Shown here one piece after another: positions 27,558-41,602 of a DNA stretch of 64,000 bases; the first letter of the stretch is position 1; every line of letters starts with the position of its first letter. Source of the DNA: Orthonyx spaldingii (Eukaryota > Chordata > Aves > Passeriformes > Orthonychidae); contig VZTJ01000753.1 of assembly GCA_013397795.1 (NCBI GenBank), positions 1,259,410 to 1,323,409 on the forward strand, written 5' to 3'. The notes beneath the pieces were generated by a model. That model did no database searches. It worked only from the letters and a program-made list of their open reading frames with translations, and had not been told where the DNA came from. The position numbers and the translations under genes are program-made.

Positions 27558-28080
27558 GAATAGAGTATTTCAGCTGGAAGGAACCTACAGTGATCATCTT
27601 GACCAACTGCCTGACCAATTCAAGGCTGCCCAATTTAGAGCATGTTGTTAAGGGCATTGTCCAAAACCACCGACCAGTTTGGGGCATCGGCCACGTCTCT
27701 CAGAATCCCATTGTAGTGTTCAACCACTCCCTTGGGAAAGAAATGCTTCCTGATGTCCAGTCTGAACCTCCCCTGGCACAGCTTTGAACCATTCTCACAT
27801 GTTGCATCACTGGGTCCCACGGATAAGAGATCAGGCCATCACTTTCTATTTCCTCTCCTCAGGAAGCTGCAAGAGGTCACCCTCAGTCTCCTTTCCTCCA
27901 AACCAGACAAGCCTGGAGTCCTCAGCCACAGCTCACAGGACATGCCTTCCAGTGCTGTCAACAGCCTTATTCTCTCCTCTGGACACGTTCAAGGACCTTC
28001 ACATCCTTCTTAAACTGTGGGACCCTGAACTGCACACAGCACTGGAGGGGAGGCTGGATACTGCGAGATCATCACCCCTT
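27558..28080 (-). mobile_element. CR1: CR1 LINE, longer 3' fragment
   Basis: The plus strand shows CAGCTGGAAGGAACCTACAG, GGCATCGGCCACGTCTCTCA, TGGGAAAGAAATGCTTCCTGA, then the CAGGAAGCTGCAAGAGGTCACC region and the TGTGGGACCCTGAACTGCACACAGCACT block. This is the reverse complement of the CR1 3' region reaching into the end of the reverse transcriptase frame. About 520 bp remain, 5'-truncated. Short open frames here on both strands are repeat-derived, not host genes. Confidence 0.92.
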
Positions 28081-28867
28081 TAAGTGACTCACACCACTGA
28101 GGGACAGGGAGCAGAGTCCACAGTTCAGTCACAGGGTGCTTGAACACTGCCACTCACTTTATATGAACAGGCTAAGGGGTGTCTAAGACTGGAGTCTGTA
28201 CAGAATATTATTTCAAGAAAAAGAATCAATTTACTGGATTAATCTTCTAATTAAATACGATTGTGCTATTTAAATTTACATGTGCTGTAGTTTAAAAAAA
28301 AGGTACTACTATGTGCCAACAAAAGCCCACAACATATTAATGCAAAACAAAAATATGCTACGTTGTTACTTAACAATTCTGCTAAGTTGTCATTTGAAAT
28401 ATGTTTTAATGTTCAGTTACTGAATAGCCCAGAGAAAATCATTAACTATCTTTTAAGACACCTATGATACAAAGCTCTCAAGTATGGATGTATTCAAGAC
28501 TCAATATTGTCTTAATATTTAAAGTAATGTAAACTACCTTAATATTCATACTCATCCATCCTTCTCCCTTATTTTTCCCATGTTATCACACAATCAAGTG
28601 AGCAAATACATTCCCTGTTTATAATTTATGTTTAGTTTAGGAAATATACTTTAGAAAAAACACAGACTATGTCCTATTCATAATTGTTCCTCAGATATCT
28701 TTTCCATTACTGGAAAAAAAAAAAAGGTTCTTATAGATTAAGTGATTTTTAAACACTGAAAATGGTATTTTTGCCTTTTGAATTAGATTTTATGCCAAGC
28801 ACTCCATAGCATGAGCAATGAAAAGACACTACTGAGCTAATTTCTTACAGGATGTTATTTCCTTGCT

Positions 28868-28953
28868 ATGATTTGGTGGACTTGGCAGTGCTGGGTTTAT
28901 GGCTGAACTCAATCTTTCTTACAGGTCCTTTCTAATCTAAATGCATTTATGAT
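28868..28953 (+). mobile_element. CR1: CR1 LINE, short 3' tail
   Basis: TGATTTGGTGGACTTGGCAG followed by TGCTGGGTTTATGGCTGAACT and GGTCCTTTCTAATCTAAATG matches the last ~85 bases of a CR1 on the plus strand. It is more diverged than the neighbouring minus-strand copies, suggesting an older insertion. Confidence 0.75.
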
Positions 28954-31131
28954 GTGCTTTAAAAAGCCACATAAATAATTATGGAAGTATTTTACTTGAA
29001 ATGCTTAGCTTAGTCATCACATGTCACATTCATAGCATGCAAAACCAGGAAAATGTCAGTAAAATTTTGCTGGACACTAATTACACCAATAAGCTAGCTG
29101 CTTTCCTAAATGAAAGAACAGGTTCTCTTTATCTGTTCTATAAATTAACTGCTATGATCAACTACAGCTTAAAAAGTTCAATAGCAAATCCAATTTTCTC
29201 AGGCAGGATTTTCTGCAAAGAAGTTGTTTTCCAAAATGAAATGCAACTAAAATCAAATCCCAGAGAACAGGATTTTGCAGGAAATTACAGCATGACAATG
29301 TCAAATTCATAATTCAGAGATCTGCAATTGTCAATTTATAGGAAATTAAATCAAACTATATCAATGGAAGAAACAGAGAAAAATCTATTCTCCATATTTT
29401 ATTGCACTGATGAAGAGCAATACCTTATTATTTTCAGCATCTATTTAGTATTACTCATTTTATATCTATCTTCACTAGGAACCTTGGAAAGTACTTGCAC
29501 TAAACAAAGTTCTGGATTTAAAATACAGCTTTAAAAAAAAAAATAGATGCACATTTGACTTGGAGCAATATAGAAAACTATGAAAACAAAAATAGCTTTC
29601 ACAGTATACATTACTGGAACATTGCCATAACCCTGGCTTGACATTACCATTACATTTTTATTCCCTTTGAAAGCACACTCTTGCTGAAGGGCCCAAACTG
29701 ACCATTCCAGAGAAGCATCTCTTTAATGTACAGATTACCTTTAAGTGATGCTCAGTCAAACTCTACAAAGTCTCCATGTAGACATGGTTCACTGGCAGAA
29801 TACTTCTACACCAGTTTCTTGCTACTCTAGTCATATTTCTCTAAAATTAACCTCTTACCAACACAGTATTGCAAAAACCAATGGATCATTGCCATTCTGC
29901 TTGCAAAATACATATGGAAAGAAAATAACTATAAGTAAATTTGGTCAAAAGGCATGGACTTTAATCCTAAAGTAAAGAGGCACCTCCCTGTACATGTTTT
30001 ACTGTTTTCTCTTAATGTATTTATAAAAAAGGAGAGAAAATAAGAATCAGTAAGTTTCTTGGTATGACAGAATATGTCCCAGCTTCCCAATCTCTCCAGT
30101 GATTTCACACACTGTTAAGAGTTTTCTCTACATTTCTTTTCACACAACTGATCAAACTGCCTCTATCTCTTGATATACAGCTTTCAACTGAATGATTAAC
30201 AGATGGAAAAGGAATATCATGATACCAGAGACCAAAAGAAGAAAACTCTACTATTGAACTACTTCAGAGAAAACTGGAAAATTTAAATCCCATGTATAAA
30301 AGCAAAGAAGGGAATTTCTTTGTAACCTTTTGCTATTTCACAGTTTTTCTCTGTTACTTTTAAGATATAACCTGAATTTGAAGTTAAATAAATGTAAATT
30401 TAAAACAAAAAAGTACTTTTTGAAAGGAGACTGGCCTGGGCATAAGGTTTTTTGTTTGTTTGTTTTTAATTGCAACATTAACAGAAAATATCACACAGCA
30501 TGTTTTGTCCTTCATCTTTTTCAAAGGTACCAGTTTTTACATACTATAGAATAGGCAGAGTTAGTTTAATGATTCATTTTAATGATATATATCACTGCAT
30601 TCCTGCTGTCTTTAGGTGTGTAACACCAGTAACACTGGAGGAAATATTAGGGGAAATACTACTAGTGTATAATGCAACAACAACAACAAAATTGGTCTAC
30701 AGGGAAAGCATCAGATAAATTGAAAACTGTAAGTCACCTATCTGTAGGAAGTCAGTCGGAGAGTTTCTTCTGAGATTCCTAATATTTAATATGAAGTAGT
30801 ATTATGTGGCATTATTGCTCCAACAGCAGCTGACAACACTTCAAAAATATAAACCAGAAATTCTTAGTTTTTATATTTAAATTAAATCAACTCCTTGTTA
30901 ACAGGCAAATGTAAGATTCTCCTGACAGCAAAAACACACCAGACAGCATCACTATTTCAATTTATATTAGGAAAGGGGAAATCTTCAGGGCAGCTGCGAA
31001 ACAAAACAATGGTCAAAAGTTTGCTACTTCAATACTCTGTAAATAGGTAGTTTTTAACAACTTTAATCAAACCAGATTTACCTTATTTGGGAAACAGAGC
31101 TACTAATTAAATGCTGCAATAATATGCTGCA

Positions 31132-31157
31132 TATTTATATATATATATATAGATATA
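31132..31157. repeat. (TA)n microsatellite
   Basis: ATATTTATATATATATATATAGATATAA, about ten near-perfect TA units. Likely polymorphic in length. Confidence 0.85.
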
Positions 31158-32705
31158 AACTTTATTATGATATTTTAGTTATCTGTTTAGATCTAAAACT
31201 TATTCTCAGGTGAAATCTTCACTAAATCAACAGGATTTTGATTTCAGTAGTGTTGGGACTAAACCCTTACTAGTTAAGAATAATCTAAAATGCTGCAATA
31301 ATGTTTTAATGTGTAAAATTATCATCAAGAAGTTACCCACACAGTAATATATGGAGGAGGAAGAAGTAGAGCAGTGATTAGGCTACAAGCCTTGATCTGG
31401 GAGATACTGGTTCCATTTGGGAAAAACAGGATAAACAATAAACAAGACCCTCCTTGCCCTTTCCCCAAGCAATCTGTACTAGTATTTCCTTACTTTGTTA
31501 AAGTAATATAATGACAGTGCAGATTGAACCAGCAACAAAGGGTGTCATCAAAGCATTTGCTTTGAGTCTGCCTGACGTATGGAAGGTGATTTTTATTCCT
31601 GCTGCCGTGGGACTTATTACAGGAAACAGAAAAACATCAATATTAAATGCATTTACACATCTGAGCAGAATTACTCCTAGCAGAGCCCTTTGCAGGGACC
31701 CATTGTAGAATGCCAGTTCACGGCAGCCTCAGCTGGCTCGGCATGGATTCAAACCCCAAGCACACAACAAAACCCCCAGTTTTAAGTCGCAGCCCAGCTT
31801 CAGACGCAAGCTGTGAGTGGCCTCTACCGGCTGACCAAAGGCTACAGGAGTCACCAAGCCTGTGCTCCGAGTTACAGCTGAGGTTATCCAGCGTGGGAAG
31901 AAATGCAAAAGAAAGAATATGCTCGCCACTGCTAAATTATTCACTTATGCTGTGGGTAAAAGCGAACAGCAAACACAAGATGAGTGATACAACAGACAGC
32001 GTGAAAAATGCCTTTAATACCAGTGCTCCTGAGATTTGTCCAAATACATGCTGCAAATAGATACATGCAGTAGTCCAGTTTCCAAAATGACAACGGAATT
32101 CAGCAGGATGTACTGTGCTAGCTCTAAAGGTGGAAACAAACCTGAAACTCAAGTAGTGTATAATTTGTTCACGTAAGTTATATATTTTGTATGAAGAGCG
32201 AATTACTTCAACTGCGGTAGCAATAGTTTGATTTACATGCACAGTTAGAAAGCTGCCTGCATCATTTGAGACATATGAAACTAGAGACTACATAACAATT
32301 CTCTTCACAAATGTGAAACAGATTTGGCCTTTTCCTTATATATGAAGTTAAAATCAGTAACATACAGAGTAATAAAAAAAAATTAAAAACCTGAAGTATG
32401 AAAGAAAGTGTGTCTATTGCCACAAAGATGACCTACAATTTCCTCCAAGTATATAAAAATTCTATTTTGTGATGAAGAAAAGGAGAATAAACTACTAATT
32501 CTTTTTAAATACCGCAATAATTGTGGAAAACATGGCTTGGAGAAAAGCTGTCCAAAACATGACAAAAATACTTATTATATTATTGTGCAATGTCTGTATC
32601 AAAATTAAAAAAAAACCAAAACAACCCCAAAACAAACATAGATAAATAAAAATAGGGCCAGCAGCAAGAAAGTGTTATTTTTTACTTCACTTTTCTTTTT
32701 TCTAG

Positions 32706-32789
32706 GAATATGTACCTGATTTGCCATTCTCGCACATTCTAATTGCAGCTTATCAAGAAGGATTATTGTCAAACACAAGTGACTACTGA
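32706..32789 (+). CDS. Possible terminal coding exon p5, plus strand
   Basis: A very strong acceptor (ACTTCACTTTTCTTTTTTCTAG) leads into 27 codons and a TGA stop. Residues include FSHILIAAYQEGLLSNTSDY as the C-terminus. It starts on a codon boundary, in phase with the end of p4, although about 14.8 kb away. Other frames stop within 13 codons. No clear AATAAA follows closely, so a terminal-exon call is tentative. Not recognised. Confidence 0.3.
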   Translation, partial: EYVPDLPFSHILIAAYQEGLLSNTSDY

Positions 32790-35700
32790 TGCCAAAAGGT
32801 GATTGCCTTCACGAGCAGCCGCATGGTGCTCACATGCAGCTCTGTACCCTCTGATATCTCCAGCTCCTGTTCTGAATTCTGCCCCATTTCAGAGTTCCAC
32901 CTCATTTCAGAATTCAGTCCCATTATCTCCACGGCTCCAAATTGTTCACAGGGTTATCTAGCTGACATAGAAGATAACCCTCCATCTCACTAGACACCAC
33001 TGGGATATGACATGCTGACCCACAGTAAGCCCTGATTATTAGCTTGAAACATACACCATATAAATGGAGCTTTGAGCCAAATAATTTGCTTTAAAGTCTT
33101 TCCATTTTACTTTTTAGCTACACATTAAAACTCACTTTAAACATGCTGACATGAGTTCCATTAATCTGTACACTCATGAACATATTTAGACACATTAATG
33201 TTAGACTCTATCATCAGAAAATAGATGAAAAATACTGATGAGAATGCAGCCTGTAATGCCTTTTTACTTAAAAAAAGACAATGAATTTTAGTTTTTGAGT
33301 GAAATGAAAATCAAATGGCCAACCACTGCAATTAAACAGCATGTCCCATTGCCTGCTTTGCACTGAAGCCCAGAGTCTTCCAGAAAAAGGACTTGTAGCA
33401 AACAGAAGAACACTGAGATCCCATCTTTCCCATGCAACTGTACTTCCACTGACTGGGAAACAGGTGAGGATTAGTAACCCCTGACAGATCTGCTAGGATA
33501 ATTCTCCTCTTCCTCTCAGCCACAAAATGGTTTCCCATCGTGACACCTACCGTCCTGCATGGTTTTAGTCTTGAACTGTTGAAGTTTTATTTGCATAAAA
33601 AACATGGTACCTTTTGTTTTTCCCAAGGGACACCCATGAGCTATATTACAGCCTGGACAAACAAAAACCAGACAGAACTATTATCAGGAGAAGATGACAG
33701 GAAAACTCAGCACAAGAGAATGCTGGCAGCAGTGTACCTAAACATTTCCCATGTGAAGAAAACAGTTCAGGTATCAGAAGATTGTGGACTAAAAGGTTAC
33801 ACTTTGCTAAGATTTGGAATAAGACACCTTCCAAAATCCATACAGTTTGATCAATAACAGATGTTACGAAATTTACACATTTGAACTGCTAAAATAACAG
33901 CATGACCTTTTGACCTTTAGGTTAGATGACATTTAAATAACTAGTGTCCACAAAACAATTTTTCTTCTTTTCAAGTGGAATTCCCACCAGAAGGGCTCAC
34001 AACAGTGGCAAAACAACAGGAAAAAGGCTATAGGGGAGTCTCAGTCACAAACTTGGACTATTTCACTGTTTGACAGTATGTATGTGGATGACGTCTCATT
34101 ATTTTCAATTGGTCTGTACATAAATGTTTCACACTACAAGTTTACATGACTAACGGATTTTAGAAATCCTTCTGTATTTGCCACTTTTTCTGCCATCTGA
34201 ACTTCTAATATACAACTATAACCATTGTTTCAGATTGTAAATGCCAGTAGAGATGAACAGGAGAAGCATGCAGAAGCTCAGAACTCAACTTTTCATCGGG
34301 CATTTTTAAGGTCAAGCTAAATTCAGGCTTAAGATATATTTTCAACTTTTCTCCCCAAGCAAAATGACATAGAAATAAAATGCATTTTAAAACATGTTAC
34401 AATAAATATAATTTTACTTAGCAAGACATTCTTTCGCTTTTCCATCACCTTGTCTTCAAACATAAATAATTCATAACTTCTACTATAGAAGAAATTGAAA
34501 TAAGGAGGTTCTAATAGGAAAAAAAAAAAAAATCAGAAGTGGGAATTCCACTCATACATTTTAAAAGAAACTCTCAAGCTTTTTAGGTTTAATAGCAGTA
34601 CCACGCTAGGATATCAACACTTGAATAAGGTTGCATTGCATTTCTTAATTTCTAACATAATGCAGATCCCAAAGATGTATCCTACTGATTGCTAAGCTCA
34701 TGAATGGATTGTGCAAAGTCATCATCAACTTTGATTTGAAGACTAAATTGTATTATCTCACTCTCAAATCCCTCCTTATCTGTAAGAGTGCTCCGAAGTT
34801 CTCTTTGTATGATATCAAGCCCTATATGATGCAAAACATCACAGTATGATCTTAAGAGAGCCTAGAGTTCCTTATGGTAATTTAAACTTGTAAAGCACTA
34901 TGATGATAACTATCCCAAAACATTAATTCACAAAGCCTGTGTTCCAGGAGCAGAATGCTGCTTCTATCTGCTATCCTCTCCTCCAGGAAGATGAAATAGT
35001 ATTGCTGGTTTTTTTGCTGTCAAGTAAAGGGAATTTTACAGTGCTTCTGTCAGAAAGTTGTGTTCCATATGTGAAGAACTTCTGCTCTTAGAAAATTTAA
35101 AACAATGTACAGAAAGCAGAGTTTAAGTACTCCCTAGATGTGTCTGAGTGAGGACAGTGGCTGCCCCTGTGCAGGACAGAAATCAGGGCACTGTTCTCAT
35201 TTACAAGCTGTTCTGTTCCTGGAAATTACATGGGGGAAAGGCAATTCACCCTGATGACTCTGGTGGCATCAATTTTACTTTTCTGGCCAGATCTATGAAA
35301 ATAGGTTTTGGTCACTCTGCAACACATGAGTTGCCTTAGGCTTCTGAAAATCCCGATAAAACCATGTACAGGAAATGTTTTCCTACCAAAACTGTAACTT
35401 CTACTTACAAAGCATCACTGTAGAAACAAGAACAAAAGGAGTTGGGTCCTGATCATATAGAGGATCAAGTAAAGAACATTTTTCTCTCTGTTGCAAGTGT
35501 TGCAGGGCACAGAGAACAATACTATTTTTCAGATACAAAGCTGTAAAGCACATTTTGCCAGGTCCTGGAGAAGACTGACTTTCTACCCACCTCAGGGTAG
35601 ACATAATATATCATAGAATTCTGGCCTGTGGTTATCAGCAACTCCTAGCAAAACTCCAAGGAAAACCTAAGTCGCCCTTGAGGAGTCAGAACATTATTTT

Positions 35701-38700
35701 CCCTGCTGTTAACGGATGAAAAAAAAAAATCTGAAGAAGCCAAAGAGAGAGTCTTTGCAACAGAGAAGATCTTGGTCGAAACCCCAACATTGTACGTTTT
35801 AATGAGCATATTATTACAGAAACACCTAGAGCTAAACACCTACTTAGTCCCTAATAAAGACAAATTGTCCTCACAAATGTACTTACAACTCATGTAACAG
35901 TATAACAAAACAACAACATCCAAGACAGGGAGATGGAAGTACATTGTGTTCAGCTATTTATGAGTGAGAGTCCTGTTGCTTAAAATTTTTACATGTCCAG
36001 AAGCTTTCATAGATTATTCATGGTATAATCTGATGATCTCAAAGATGCAAACTTCACTTTTGGTCAAGGGAAGTATTTTTACTACCAGTACAAAAAATTA
36101 AGCATTCTCCTATGGGATGCTGGAATACATATTTGATTTTAGTTTGGGAGGGAAGGAAGAGGAAAATTAGCCAGAATGAAATTTGTATGCAAATATTACT
36201 ATTAAAAAAGAGAATATTTGAAAAAGCACACCTTCACAGAAATCTGCAGTACGATAAAAATAGACTGTTGAAAGCTAACAATAACTAACTCTTTAAGAAA
36301 TGGTGCTTGAGGAATTCTTTGAATGTCTCTGTTTTGTTCAAGGCTGAAGGATATCAGATCGATATAATCAGATTCATGTTCTCTACCATCCCCAAAATGG
36401 CTGAGTAAAGACCATCAACACAAAGCCTTGCTGAACCCAACACTTGCCATTCAAGCTGGTTGTGATACAAAATTTTTCAAGTGAGTCATTCAGTTTTCAT
36501 TTCATTTGTTGCCAAAGCATATCTGTGATGTTTGCTTACTAAATGCAACTTTCAGGATCAGTACCTTTAATTTAGCTACTGAAGCAATACTACGTTGATA
36601 GACTATTGTATTTCCTACCAAACACCTGCAAGTTTAAACAGCAGGATAGAGGCTGAATTGAGGTAACTTGGCACATTATTAAGCCTGGTTTAGCTTGCAG
36701 GCAGGCTTAACACTAGAAAGCATAGTAGGCTCCAAACTGTTGATAAGACGCCCAGATTTCTCCTAGAAAAACCAAAACTGCTGGTCAAGATAAAGCTCAT
36801 CTATTCACTTATTAACTGGACATCATGAGCCTAACTATACTGCATTCCACAAAGTTAACTGGAAACTGTAACATTCATGAAGAGTTAGAGGAACTCTGAG
36901 TTTGAGAAGAATTTATAAACAGCTCAATTAACGGGAAAAAACCAGGCACATCCACAGCTTTGGCTGAATCTCTCATGAAATTACATTTGATGGCAGCATT
37001 CAATAAATTGTATATATTGGCCAAAAACTGCTGTATGTATTATATGCTCAATAGCATTAAATTGTGTTGCCAAGAAGAAAAAATTTAGGGAAACAGTAAT
37101 TTGAATTTGGCATTACGATCCACAAATATTTAAGCACCACAAAACAAAATAAACTTTGCCATTTTATAAACTATTTAAAAAATAATAATAATACAGTGAT
37201 ATATTAATTAAGCGGAAAGCTGTTGGCAAGAAATAGATGTTGACTGAAAAGGTGCCATAAGTGCCATGAAATATTTGGGAATATTTTCAAGTTCTTCCAG
37301 CATATAGCCACGTACTGAGGAAAATATTGAACAGAAAAAAGAAAACTTACAGAAAATTCTGGAAAGTTATCAAAACCATTCATATTCACAAGGAATGAAA
37401 CATCTTACTACTAAATTAGAGGTCATCTGCCCATCAAAAGATGGTGAATACTGAGGGAGTGCCTGTTCCGTGCGGTGGGGGGAAATATGGCATTAGTTTC
37501 GTGGTTCAAGGCACCTTCCTGGAAAAGCAACATTCACACACAATAATCTTTAGAAAAAAAGAAATCTTTCCAACTCTGAAATTGTGGGATGCAGGCATAC
37601 AGCCTTTGCCTAGCTTATCATCTACAACACCAACTAAATGAGGTTCAGATGCGATGAAGCGTCTTGAACCCTGAAAATTTTATATTCATCTAACTCAATA
37701 CATGAAGAAATTCTCTGTTTTCTTTTTAAAGACACCATTAAAAATAGTTGCCTCATCTCCTTACACAGCTAAATAGTTTATCTCCAATACGGGTAAATTA
37801 CTATTCCCATGAAACCTTTTCAGAAATGTATTAGACTTCAGTCTACTACAAGAATTCAGTTATTTCCTCTTTTTACTTGCAGATCTGAGATCACCTCTGG
37901 AAGCTTCTGCTCTCACCAAATACCTACTTACTTCTATCATAAGATATGGGGAACGTATTACTATTGTCATTGATTCAAAGTGAAAGCCTATCAGCTACAG
38001 AAGCTTTCATATAAAACTACTCAAGAGAGATTTTGTGTCTAAATTAGCAAGAGTATATTTTCCATTTGTATCTTACCTTAAAAGTTATTTCCTACAATTT
38101 TGTATGATCCACCATTATAGCACAATTTTACTGTGATGAAAAATTCCTCTTTTCTTTTGTGGGATTTTTTTCATGCCCCTAAAATTCTTTGAATGGGCTT
38201 CATTTATCTTTAGGTAAGCATAGTCTACTATGCGAAAAAGATACCTACAGTAAGGCAAAATAAATAACACAATGAAGTGCTCTGGATTGGTTCAAGAATT
38301 ATGTAACATTGTGGTTTGTAAAACCTGAATATTTGTGCTATTTCTGTCATTTAAAAACATTTAGGAAGAATTTTATCTCCAAGGTTTAGTGTTTGAAGTC
38401 AAATGGTAAACATACAAACACAGGATAGCAGGGGAAAAAACCCTTGATACGTGAAGACTGAGCCATGACATCCTTCCAGAACATCCTCAGGCAATTGGAG
38501 TATGTTTTCTTCATCATGCAAATAGGCTTAACATACTAAAATTTAAAAGACCGAGGGTTGGGAACAAGGGTCAGGAGGACCAAGGGATTCTGTTTTTTCT
38601 CTGTAGGTATATCTGTAGTAACACAGTTTTTCAAATTATGCTTGGAAATTACCGCAGTTTAAATACAGGAACCGCTTTTAAAACCCAAACATTTCAGTGT

Positions 38701-41587
38701 TGTTCAACCAATAATTACCTTCATACCAAAAGAATAGTCTTCTCTGCATGAACAATATTTTCTCCCAGGAGTGCTTTAGGATTCTGATCAACACAGAAGT
38801 AAACAACTGTTTTTGCATCCCCTCAAAAGCCTTTGGTTTCTATTAAAAAATATTTGTTTTTTTTAAACCAGGTAAAACAGTTTGAGAGATCTATGGCAGA
38901 GTTAGAAAATTCCTACTGATGAAATTAAGTAAAACATTACAAATATGGGACCTCAGTAAAGACACTGGACACTTAGGATGAGTGTTAGTTTCCTGCTGCC
39001 TCCCAGTTTAAGAGTTCTGGAAAAGAAGTCCCTAAAAGTTCAAGTTTGCACAGTTCCTCAGGAATCCTCATTAAGTAAATGTCTACCAACTTTTGAGCAG
39101 AATGAAATACAACAGAGTTCTTTCTTTTCAACTTTGGTATATATTTCCTCACATAGCAAAAACATAAACCTACAGACAATGGTGTCAATAACAAGCAGTG
39201 CAATAGAGTAAAAAGACCTAGCAAACCCCAAACTAAAAAAAACCCCATGAATTCCCCCAAGTCTGCAGCCATTTATTTTAATAGAGTGCTTAGGTTTTCA
39301 CTAGGTGTCTAATAGAGAATAAACACCGGAGATGAGACAATATCCCTCAGAATTGTTTTTAAAGTTTGCTGACTTCAGAACCCATAAAACTTGAGGCTGG
39401 TTAGGACAGGAGGTACTCACAACCCTTGCATGCATTAAAGCAATCCTCATCTATTATTGAATCATCACTCAAATTCAGCTCTCAGAAGTGAAAATCCAAG
39501 GTTTGCAACATGAAGTTTTAAAGAAGCCATATAGCAACAGAATAATAGGATAATAGGGTGGGTAATCTTTAAAGTACTTGAAATGGAAAGCTCTAGGAAC
39601 CCTAAGCAGCAGTGTCACTTTTAGTTAATGTATGATATATGTATCTTAAAAGCTGGGTTGTTCCTAATAGACAAAAATTGCAATTCCACTAAAAGTATTT
39701 AATTTCTCAGCCATATGACTCAGATCCAAAAATAAAAATGCCTCCATTGAACATTAATTTCCAAAAGCAGACTTTGTTAGGCATCTTAAACAGATCTGTA
39801 CGTATTATTTTAGGGGTGGAACAAATATTAACTTTATTTTCTGAAACCTACCCTTCCTGCTGGCTGTCTGGAATGACTTTTGTCCAAAGTGTTGCAATCC
39901 ACATGTCAAGACAAGCGTCTTTTCATACCAGAAATGGCATTTCATCTCCACTCGTCTCTTCTTTTAACGGAATCGTTTGGGGAGAGAGTTGGGACATCAA
40001 CACATTCTCAACATACCAAAATTTCAACCAAAGCATTTTGTGATGAAATAACTGATTATAATACATATTTTCCTTCCGATTAAACTAAAAAAATCAAGCC
40101 AAGTACAACAGTAATAAACGTACTGGGTGCATTGTCACTGTGGCATTGGTGCATTTACCAGCTTTAGAGTAAAAATGCAAGCATGCAAGCAACAAATGCC
40201 TTTTTTACAAACAGCCTTGTGCATCATGGCACCCTGTTTGTAGACCTGCTGTCGCTACCTGATGAACAAATAAGAATTTGCATTTTATCAGAATTTAATT
40301 ACTTAAAGTTTACATTAAATATAACAAGTTTATTCCAAACCAGAGGGGAAATATCTTTAAGTAGTAAATTACGTTTCTCACACACTAATACCTCAAACTA
40401 AGCCCACAAAAACTGTCAACTCCAACATTTTGAAGTGTAAGTTGCAGTTATTTGACAAAATCTCCACTTTTAGCATTTTGCTAGAAAGTGAACACTTTCT
40501 AGTGAGAGACTCTGTGTGGATATGTGATGTCCAACTCTGTTAGTTCCAATTTCTTTCACTTATTTACTTTTCTGAAGGGACTGGCCTTTCAGCTGATATA
40601 GATATGCACATTAAATGAGCTACAATTAATTAACTGATAAAGCTACCATCCTTCTACTAGCTGAGGAGTCAATTCTAAAATGTACACTCATAAATATTTA
40701 TATTTCCAGGACAGCAAACTTCAAATGGACTTGAAAAAGGAAATGTTAAGATCCAGAATGCCACATCTTCTTCCACATTGCTAGACTGTAATATTTGTAT
40801 TTAACAGTTAATTATTTCATGAGGAGAAAAGGCTTATTGGCTTCCTTTTTTGAAGTAGTTAAATGTATTTAAACTATAAATATCTGTTTGCTTGTCAGCA
40901 AAAACAAACTGCTAGATACTTGAAAAGGGCAGCTGCCACACTGTTCCCCGGGTGCAACACAATGGCAGGTCAAACTTTTGTTCCTCTTGTCCTACAAACA
41001 ATTTTCAAGCCCATGCTCAATAAATAAATTTGGTCTCAGCACTCCCAATCAGGGCTGCACAATCCCCTCAGTAGCAGACCTATGATAAATGGACTTATTT
41101 TCCCAAATCAAACACTTGAATTTAAATTCAGATGAGTTAATGCAAAGGTCAACATTGTAATCAGTTCTTTTGATCTTTATAGAATTTCTAGAGTAATACA
41201 TAATAAATCTGAAACAAGGCAATTTGCAGCTCTGTATGTGTGGCTGGTAATAAAAATCTTAACGATTAGAGCCTTTATGTACTTAGGGAACGTTTTATAG
41301 TAATAGCTATAGTGAGAGCCTCAATGCATGGGGAATGATGGCAATAGATAACACTGAAAGACATGATTGCTTGATTCTTTATATAGTTTATACAGTATGT
41401 ATAGATTATACATTATAAATTAAAGCACAATGTATCTGGAGAGTCTCCCAATGTTTTTCTAACATTCTATTTCAGATTTGTATCCTCCACAAAATATAGC
41501 CTCGATAAAAACTTGTGTATTTAACAACAATCTCATATATTGAGATTTTTATTGTTTCATAACTAGGATGTTACCTCAGTTAACTGT

Positions 41588-41602
41588 AAAAAAAAAAAAA
41601 AA
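41588..41602. repeat. Poly(A) tract
   Basis: Fifteen consecutive A on the plus strand, the longest A run in the central region. Read on the minus strand it forms a T tract followed by ACAG, which mimics a splice acceptor but leads to no credible exon. Confidence 0.8.

Noticed and set aside
27590..28083. Several overlapping open frames of 60-99 codons
   Set aside because: All fall inside a CR1 fragment and are repeat-derived.
33367..33466. Plus-strand exon-like block (acceptor TTTGCACTGAAG, donor ACAG|GTGAGG)
   Set aside because: It lies downstream of the p5 stop codon, fits no neighbour in phase, and the minus strand is open across it too.
38985..39272. Minus-strand open frame with a membrane-like stretch
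   Set aside because: No acceptor or donor bounds it, and a plus-strand frame overlaps the same DNA, so it is probably random.
41572..41602. T-tract plus CAG followed by a 9-base microexon and donor on the minus strand
   Set aside because: The acceptor is only the complement of a poly(A) run; a 9-base exon cannot be supported from sequence alone.
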